64,000 nucleotides of DNA, taken from the NCBI GenBank assembly GCA_029265355.1, contig JAJUJL010000012.1:1-64000 (forward strand). The letters are read 5' to 3'. A program made the translations under genes and the position numbers. The DNA comes from Chloroflexota bacterium (GTDB lineage: Bacteria; Chloroflexota; Anaerolineae; Anaerolineales; UBA4823). Shown piece by piece: positions 58,434 to 64,000 of the stretch (within the stretch, counting starts at the first letter, position 1; each line of letters opens with the position of its first letter). The notes below the pieces were generated by a model. That model searched no databases and was not told the DNA's origin. It saw nothing but the letters and a program-made list of their open reading frames with translations.

Positions 58434-60641
58434 CTACGGGCGAGTCATGCCAGCTACGTCGCCGCCCAGGTCCTGGATGCTGTCATACAGCACCTGCAGC
58501 ACGTACTTGCCGTTGTGGGCAAAAGCGCCTGGGTCCTTCTGCGAGTACTGGTAGTTGTAAGCAGCTCGCAGCAAGCGTGGCGTCCACTGGGTGTAGCGCA
58601 CGACAGCGCCTTCCGCATTCTTGTCCACGTTGCCGTCGCCATCTGCGTCCTCGAAGAAGTACGGGTGGGAAGCCGGGTTGTAAACGATGCCAACCGAGTT
58701 CTCAGCCGCGTAAGCCTTGATTTCTTCGTACAGCTTCTCGGCCATGGTTTCGACCTCGCCGGCGATGCCTTCAGCGCTATCGCCATCACCATCGAAGTCA
58801 CCCTGGGTGAAGCGAATGGCTTCCAGGCCCTGGCTGACTGCCGGGTGGCAGGCGGCGCAGGTGTCGACCTTGACCTCGAGAGCGTGCACGTCGTGGCAGC
58901 TCGAGCAGTCAAAGCCAGCGGCGACGTGGGGGTGTGCGCCCAGGTATTCCTTGCCTTCATATTCGTAAGCGCCCTTGGCATCGGTGCCGAACAGCGTGGC
59001 GCCAGCGGCGAAGTAGTGCACGTTACGGAAGGACAACGCCGGCGTTCCATCGTCGCGCAGCGCGATCTCGTCATCGGCGAAGTTGCCGATGGCGCGGTTC
59101 ACGCTGGTGGTGGACTCGCGGCCCTGGTGGCACTGCAGACACAGGTTAGCACTCTTGCCCTCGCCGAAGGTGAGGCTGGCGCCGCTGGGGAAGGTCACCG
59201 AGTTGACGGTGTACAGGGCGGGCCAGTTGGCTTCGTCATGGCAGGTGGTGCACATGAAGCCGTTCGCCGGGTGGGTGGCGATGGTGGCGTTGTTCTTGAT
59301 GAAGGTGGGCAGGCCATCGGCGCTGTGGCATTTAGCGCACGAGCCGGGGACTTCGCCTTCTTCATCCCAGTGGCGGAAAGCTTCGGTGTTGCCAGCGAAG
59401 TGACCAGGATCCTCGCGATGAGCGGTGGACAGGTCTACTGGCGTGGGAAGCACGGTGTTGAGATCCTCGATCGAGTCGTACAGGAGTTGAATGATGTACT
59501 TGCCGCCGTGAGCGAAAGCGCCAGGATCTTTCATCGAAACCTGGTAGTTGTAGCCCGCCTTCAGCAAGCGACCGGTCCAGCTAGAGTAGGCGACATTGTT
59601 GCCCTCAGCCTGATCGATGGCGCCATCGCCGTCCGCGTCGGTGAAGAAGTACGGATAGGCAGCCGCATCGTACACGATGCCGGTGCCGGCGACATCCTTG
59701 GCATACGCCTGGATAGCGGAGTACAGCATGGTGCGCAGGCCATCCAGCTCGTAGTAGATGCCTTCTTCTTTGTCGCCGTCGCCGTCGTAGTCTGCCAGCG
59801 AGCCGTTCATGCGCACGTTCTTGAGGTCTTCCACACTGGCGACACCCTCATGGCAGGTCTGGCAAGTCTCGACTTTGACCTGAAGTGAGTGCTGATCGTG
59901 GCAGCCGATGCAGGTCTCGATGCCCTCCACGTGGCGGAATTTGTAGTCGTAGGTTTTACCCTCGTACTGGTAGCCGCCCATGGCCTGTGCGCCGTACAGC
60001 GTGGCGCCAGCGGCGTAGTAGTGGATATTGACGAAGCCCATCGGGCGATCATTGACCGGCGCAGGCACCTGGTCCAGGGTTTCTGGCGTGACGCCATAGT
60101 TGGTCAGAGCATCATCAATGGAGACCTTCGAGGCGCGGCCCTGGTGGCATTCCATACAAATGGCTTCGCCGCCCAGTCCGGTGATTTCAGCCCCGGAGGG
60201 GAAGACCACGCTGCTCTTGTTGATGGTGGCATCGTTGTGACAGGCGATGCACTGCACGGTCGTGCCGATGGGCGCCGCAACGTCTACGGCGCCGGCCGCT
60301 GAGCCATCAGCGCCCAGGAAGTCCAGCATACCAGGGGTGCTATGGCACTTGGCGCAGCTTGTTGGCACTTCGGCTGGATCGTCCTCATTCCAGTGCACGA
60401 AGGCTTCGGCTTCGGCATCATTGTGGCCAGAGCCCATCCACAGCGCCTCGAAGGGCACATCCTTGACCACCGGTTCCGGGCATTCCGGGCAGTCCGGGCA
60501 AGCCGGAGCGGGGGGGCAAGTTGGGCAAGGGGGCGCTGTCGGGCAGGGGGTAGCTTCGGCAGGCGCAGCGCTTTGACATCCGGCCAGGACCAGCGCCAGC
60601 GCTGCCAGCAGTACCCCAAAGAGTACATATCGGTTCCGCAT
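58434..60641 (-). CDS. Decahaem c-type cytochrome lipoprotein with duplicated module
   Basis: The 735-residue protein has a lipobox LVLAGC (Cys22) and a cysteine/proline-rich stretch (about 33-57, CPTCPPAPACPDCPECPEP). Ten CXXCH haem motifs begin at Cys96, 131, 162, 244 and 260, and again at 435, 464, 501, 579 and 595, an offset of 333-339 each time: a duplicated five-haem unit. Each half also has two EF-hand-like loops, DYDGDGDKEEG and DADGDGAIDQ in the first, DFDGDGD and DADGDGNVD in the second. It is probably surface-exposed and carries electrons. The nonahaem gene lies just upstream on the same strand. GAGGAG precedes the ATG. Confidence 0.9.
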   Translation of the reverse strand: MRNRYVLFGVLLAALALVLAGCQSAAPAEATPCPTAPPCPTCPPAPACPDCPECPEPVVKDVPFEALWMGSGHNDAEAEAFVHWNEDDPAEVPTSCAKCHSTPGMLDFLGADGSAAGAVDVAAPIGTTVQCIACHNDATINKSSVVFPSGAEITGLGGEAICMECHQGRASKVSIDDALTNYGVTPETLDQVPAPVNDRPMGFVNIHYYAAGATLYGAQAMGGYQYEGKTYDYKFRHVEGIETCIGCHDQHSLQVKVETCQTCHEGVASVEDLKNVRMNGSLADYDGDGDKEEGIYYELDGLRTMLYSAIQAYAKDVAGTGIVYDAAAYPYFFTDADGDGAIDQAEGNNVAYSSWTGRLLKAGYNYQVSMKDPGAFAHGGKYIIQLLYDSIEDLNTVLPTPVDLSTAHREDPGHFAGNTEAFRHWDEEGEVPGSCAKCHSADGLPTFIKNNATIATHPANGFMCTTCHDEANWPALYTVNSVTFPSGASLTFGEGKSANLCLQCHQGRESTTSVNRAIGNFADDEIALRDDGTPALSFRNVHYFAAGATLFGTDAKGAYEYEGKEYLGAHPHVAAGFDCSSCHDVHALEVKVDTCAACHPAVSQGLEAIRFTQGDFDGDGDSAEGIAGEVETMAEKLYEEIKAYAAENSVGIVYNPASHPYFFEDADGDGNVDKNAEGAVVRYTQWTPRLLRAAYNYQYSQKDPGAFAHNGKYVLQVLYDSIQDLGGDVAGMTRP

Positions 60642-60989
60642 AGCTTATCTCCTCACAATTGAAATTGACTTGCATTCTCACAACCAATCGATCAATAGCT
60701 TGTTCTTTTCTTCGCGCAACCTCCTTTGTGTGTCATCACTTGTGTCAGGATAGGGAGAGCTTGATAACGGCCAGGATACCAGGACTCCCGAATCGTCATA
60801 GGGCAGATTGGGACACTTGCCCTACTGTTTATAGCCTATAAACCGTCATAGCGTTTAGTGGCATTTATCACGTAACACTAGTGACAAATTGCACACTGTA
60901 ACTGATTTGCACGATTTAATGCTCAAAAATGCTGAAGCTCCTTAACCCGAGCTGGGTCGTCAAAGTCGCGGCGATTCGATTCTCTGGAA
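60642..60989. promoter_or_regulatory. 348-base control region between the cytochrome genes
   Basis: No gene is seen. GTTTATAG-C-CTATAAAC (60827-60843) is a perfect 17-base palindrome. The octamer CGTCATAG occurs twice, at 60794-60801 and 60844-60851, 50 bases apart. TAGGGCA (60799-60805) and TGCCCTA (60818-60824) form an inverted repeat between them. CACTAGTG at about 60887 is another palindrome. This looks like a regulated promoter for the decahaem gene, with the sensor kinase encoded at 62.9 kb as a possible partner system. Confidence 0.55.
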
Positions 60990-62684
60990 TTATTTTTCGG
61001 CTGCGCCGGCATTGATCCAGTCAATGACCCGTTGCAGCTCTTCAGCGTTCAATTGGGCAAAGTGCGGGGTTTCGGCGGTCTGTTTCTGCACCAGGAGGCT
61101 ACTCTGTGAATCGCCTGGGATGATTGCAGGCCCGTTAGCGCCGCCTTTCAGGGCGGATTCGTAGGTAGTCAGGTTCAACCCAGACAAGGCAGTTTCTCCG
61201 TGACAGCTTCCGCAGCGGGTGCTGAACAGGGGCTGTATGACTGCCTCATAGGTCAACGGGCCCTCGGCGGGCAGCGGAGCGGGAGTGGGGATGGGTGGAA
61301 GCTGGGCGATGATCCGCTCACGCAGGCCCGGCGCGTCGAACCCGGCGTAATCCCAGGCTCGGCCGTGGCAGGCGCTGTTGGAGCAGAAGGAGGTGTTGTC
61401 GTTGCCGCCAGGGTTGCCAGTGGTGTGGCAGTTGCTGCAGGTTGGATCGATGGCTTCATTGTGCAGGCTAATCCAGTTTGAATTGCGGTGCGTTTCTGGC
61501 TCCGGGCCGCGGCTGATCTCGATATTCGAAACAAAATCGTTTGGATCAGCAACCACCGGGATCGAATGGCACAGATTGCATTCCAGGCGCACGGCTTCGC
61601 CGTTTGCACTCAAGTGTTTGCCATCGTGGCAGCGGAAACAGCCCGGTGAGTTCTTGTGGCCTACATTATTGGGGTGGCTGTTCCAGTCCGATTTTTGTTC
61701 GGGGAAAACGCTGTTGCGGTAGGCTTCCTGCAAGGCAGCAATGGCGGCTTTGACCAGTTCTTGGTTGGCAGAATAGAATTCTGGATAATACTCCTGATAA
61801 TAGCCTTCCAAACCGTTGATCGCTTCGAGGCCCATTGCCAGTGACGGATAGCTGCGCCCATAGACATCAATCGCTACCCGACGGATGTCGGGTATTGTTC
61901 GGGAGATTTGTTCGCGGGTGATCAGCTCGTCGACGGTTTCCGCAGGGGGCAGCACCAGGTGGGTGATGCGGTTGTGACAGGTGATGCAATCCATTTCTTT
62001 CAACTGGCTTTCATCAATGGATTGGGAATCGATTGCTGCAGTGATGTCCACGTATTCGCTGAGCGAGCCATCGTCTTCCACCACGCGCACGTAGGGTATT
62101 TCCTGCTCCTCAGGGTCTGTGGGCAGGTAATAAACCTTGTTTTCGATGTGCCAGTGAATGCCGCGTCCCAGGCCTTCGCGCTTGCTACCGCCGCCGGTTT
62201 TGAGCACCAGGAAAGTGCTGATGGGTGTGTTGCTGCGATCATTGGCATAACTGCGGATTTCACGCAGGCTATCATCAGAGAATTTTTGCGGCGAATGGCA
62301 CAGCTCACAAGTTTCACGCGCCGGGCGCAGGTCGCCTGCCCGGATGGGGAATTCATAGTCCTTGAAAGCCAGGGAGATAATGTGCTTGGCATCGCCCGCT
62401 TTGCGGGTGATGCGGGTGGCGATAAAACCCTTCCCGATGTGGCAATCCACGCAATCGATGCGGGCGTGGGGGGAAGTCAGGTAAGCGGTATATTCCGGCG
62501 GCATGGTATGGCAGGTTTCGCCGCAAAAGGGAGGAGAGTTGGTGTATTCCCAGGCATAAGCGCTGCCCGTCAGCACCACCAGGGTCAAGATGCCCATGAC
62601 CACGTAAGGCATGACGCGCACCCAGCGTGACGCGCCTGCGGGGGGGAAGAAGAAATTTTTCAGCCAGCGGGCGATTTTTTTCAC
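60990..62684 (-). CDS. Nine-haem NapC/NirT-like membrane cytochrome
   Basis: The start is GTG at 62684, seven bases after GGAGAG. The 564-residue protein has one N-terminal membrane helix (VMPYVVMGILTLVVLTGSAYAW) and nine haem motifs: CGETCH (Cys54, CX3CH), Cys78, 126, 233, 349, 369, 416 as CXXCH, CSNSACH (Cys434, CX4CH) and Cys491 in a C-terminal planctomycete-type cytochrome c domain (LTYEAVIQPLFSTRCGSCHG). The first part resembles NapC/NrfH quinol dehydrogenases. It probably takes electrons from the quinone pool and passes them to the decahaem lipoprotein. The two spacing variants are intact in the sequence. Confidence 0.88.
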   Translation of the reverse strand: MKKIARWLKNFFFPPAGASRWVRVMPYVVMGILTLVVLTGSAYAWEYTNSPPFCGETCHTMPPEYTAYLTSPHARIDCVDCHIGKGFIATRITRKAGDAKHIISLAFKDYEFPIRAGDLRPARETCELCHSPQKFSDDSLREIRSYANDRSNTPISTFLVLKTGGGSKREGLGRGIHWHIENKVYYLPTDPEEQEIPYVRVVEDDGSLSEYVDITAAIDSQSIDESQLKEMDCITCHNRITHLVLPPAETVDELITREQISRTIPDIRRVAIDVYGRSYPSLAMGLEAINGLEGYYQEYYPEFYSANQELVKAAIAALQEAYRNSVFPEQKSDWNSHPNNVGHKNSPGCFRCHDGKHLSANGEAVRLECNLCHSIPVVADPNDFVSNIEISRGPEPETHRNSNWISLHNEAIDPTCSNCHTTGNPGGNDNTSFCSNSACHGRAWDYAGFDAPGLRERIIAQLPPIPTPAPLPAEGPLTYEAVIQPLFSTRCGSCHGETALSGLNLTTYESALKGGANGPAIIPGDSQSSLLVQKQTAETPHFAQLNAEELQRVIDWINAGAAEK

Positions 62685-62894
62685 GAACCACTCTCCAATG
62701 GAGGCGCTGCGATAACAAATGATTACATAAAAAAATCATGGCGACGGAGCAGCTTGCAGGAGAGCATATTCGTCGCTATACTACTATATGTTGGGTTATT
62801 TACCCGACGGCTAACAGCCTATCAGATGAGATGATTTTACCTTAATTGGTGATTAATGAACGTTTAAATAACGTAAATCACCCCAAAAAAAGAA

Positions 62895-64000
62895 GTGCTT
62901 GAAACATTCGATTTACGCACGGTAATCATATTTTTTATATATGGCCTGGCTTTCTTCAGCATGGGCCTGGCAATGATGCTGGAGTCGCGCCGGACACCGC
63001 TTCTGGCAGAGGCGCGTGTGCTGCGCCCTTTGGCTTTTTTCGGCTTTGTCCACGGTATGCATGAGTGGCTAGAGATGTACCTGCATATTCGCCAATGGTT
63101 TAAACTGCCGATTCTGCCCATGACGCCCTGGCTGAGATTAACCCTGCTGGTGATTTCTTTCTCGGCCTTGATTTTCTTTGGCATGCAGACATTCCTGCCT
63201 TCCAGCGATCGATTTTTCAAGCGCCATGCTGCTCTCAGCGCGGCCTTCTTGCTTCTCTATGCCTTCATTGCTGTGCTGGTTGGTATCAGCCACCAGCACC
63301 AACTGACCCTACAGTTGGAAGAAGCAGACGCCCTCGCCCGTTATATGTTAGCCGTTCCAGGAGCTGGCCTGGCAGCCTTTGCTCTCTTCCGCCAGGCGTC
63401 GCAAACGACGATCCAACGCGAACGCTTCCGCCTGGTACAAAACTTACACCTGGCAGCTTTGTGCTTCGGACTGTACGCATGCACGCAGCTTGTTGTGACG
63501 CGCTCGGATTTGTTTCCGGCCAATTTCATCAACCAGGCTGCGTTTATCCGCTGGACGGGCATACCCATCCAGATGGTGCGAGCTTTGCTGGCGATCTTCA
63601 TCACAATCAGCATGATTCGCGCCAGCCAGGTAGTGGAAGACGAGCGTCGCTGGCAATTCGAGACCGATCACCGCCAGCGCCTGGAAGCGATGCAGCAGGC
63701 GCAAAGGGACCTGGAAGAAAAAGAAGCCATGCGCCGTGAACTGCTGCAGCGCACGGTGATGGCTCAAGAAGATGAGCGCGCCCGCGTGGCGCGTGAGCTA
63801 CACGATGAAACAGCCCAGTTTCTCACTGCGCTGACCTTGAATCTGGTGGCTTTGCAGAAAAAGATTGCACATGACACCGAGGCCGGCAAAATCCTGGAGC
63901 AGATCAATGCCCTGAGCCGGGATATGTCCCAAGGTATTCACCGCCTGGTGCGCGATCTGCGCCCAGCCCAACTCGACAGCCTGGGCCTGGTCGCTGCTCT
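62895..64000 (+). CDS. NarL-type membrane sensor histidine kinase (cut by window end)
   Basis: The reading frame opens at 62877; GTG at 62895 is the likely start, ATG at 62961 an alternative. The first ~235 residues contain about seven hydrophobic segments, a membrane sensor without a named domain. A short coiled coil follows, then the HisKA_3 dimerisation domain with the phospho-acceptor histidine in ERARVARELHDETAQFLTAL. The ATP-binding domain lies beyond the window. Kinases of this class pair with LuxR-type regulators. It is divergent from the cytochrome gene, so it may sense electron acceptors or redox state and control the cytochromes. Confidence 0.82.
   Translation, partial: MLETFDLRTVIIFFIYGLAFFSMGLAMMLESRRTPLLAEARVLRPLAFFGFVHGMHEWLEMYLHIRQWFKLPILPMTPWLRLTLLVISFSALIFFGMQTFLPSSDRFFKRHAALSAAFLLLYAFIAVLVGISHQHQLTLQLEEADALARYMLAVPGAGLAAFALFRQASQTTIQRERFRLVQNLHLAALCFGLYACTQLVVTRSDLFPANFINQAAFIRWTGIPIQMVRALLAIFITISMIRASQVVEDERRWQFETDHRQRLEAMQQAQRDLEEKEAMRRELLQRTVMAQEDERARVARELHDETAQFLTALTLNLVALQKKIAHDTEAGKILEQINALSRDMSQGIHRLVRDLRPAQLDSLGLVAA

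Noticed and set aside
58515-59888. 457-codon plus-strand open frame opposite the decahaem cytochrome
   Set aside because: Composition reflects the reverse complement of haem and EF-loop codons; no start signal or domain.

Overview
The window looks like a chromosomal segment of an uncultivated Chloroflexota bacterium, most probably class Anaerolineae. The basis is gene content and style only: fairly high GC, Thr-Pro-rich linkers (TPTPT type) in secreted proteins, a CysO/Mec-type cysteine pathway, an FMN-riboswitch-controlled NMT1-type ABC transporter like the RibXY importers predicted in Chloroflexi, and large multihaem cytochromes. No rRNA, tRNA, CRISPR array, insertion sequence or phage gene was seen. 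The first ~107 bases are C/G homopolymer junk, probably a contig end.

Layout. 0.2-3.3 kb (+): a trypsin-fold protease-like protein, a second gene repeating only its N-terminal domain, and a Thr/Pro-rich membrane-anchored protein. 3.3-13.6 kb (-): a nine-gene unit with a class I CoA-transferase pair, a complete Liv-type ABC importer (two ATPases, two permeases, one binding lipoprotein) and two adenylate-forming CoA ligases, suggesting uptake and CoA activation of an organic acid. 13.8-16.8 kb (+): a polar amino acid ABC importer with a large hairpin after the binding-protein gene. 17-23.6 kb: CPBP protease, leaderless birA, small membrane protein, gyrA and a GltD-type oxidoreductase. 23.8-30.7 kb (+): an ECF sigma factor with two membrane proteins, then two HlyD/MacA-like adaptors and a MacB-like ATPase and permease. 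30.7-38.9 kb: PatB-type C-S lyase, CutA, a short SerA, an M32 carboxypeptidase, a lone receiver domain, a lipoprotein, lysine 2,3-aminomutase and a ferredoxin-like protein.

39.2-43.4 kb (+) is the most interesting block: a near-consensus promoter, a tiny reading frame encoding MCTCMCLRRGL, mutually exclusive RNA pairings and a terminator, followed by cysM, a JAMM peptidase (mec), DUF4395, a membrane thioredoxin, a CysO-like sulfur carrier ending GG-SG, and a MoeZ-type activating enzyme. I read this as sulfur-carrier-dependent cysteine synthesis controlled by a cysteine-responsive leader-peptide attenuator.

43.4-54.1 kb holds a PIG-L deacetylase, M28 peptidase, SlyD-type FKBP, Hsp20, a THUMP-like methyltransferase, a phosphoribosyltransferase, a phospholipase-D-like protein, a HerA-like ATPase and small enzymes. 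54.1-57.3 kb is promoter, FMN riboswitch, tandem terminators and a three-gene ABC importer, probably for riboflavin. 58.4-64 kb contains a decahaem lipoprotein built from a duplicated five-haem module, a nine-haem NapC/NirT-like membrane cytochrome, and a divergent NarL-type sensor kinase cut off by the window end; together they suggest an electron-transfer chain across the envelope. All functions are inferred from sequence features by eye; no database search was run.
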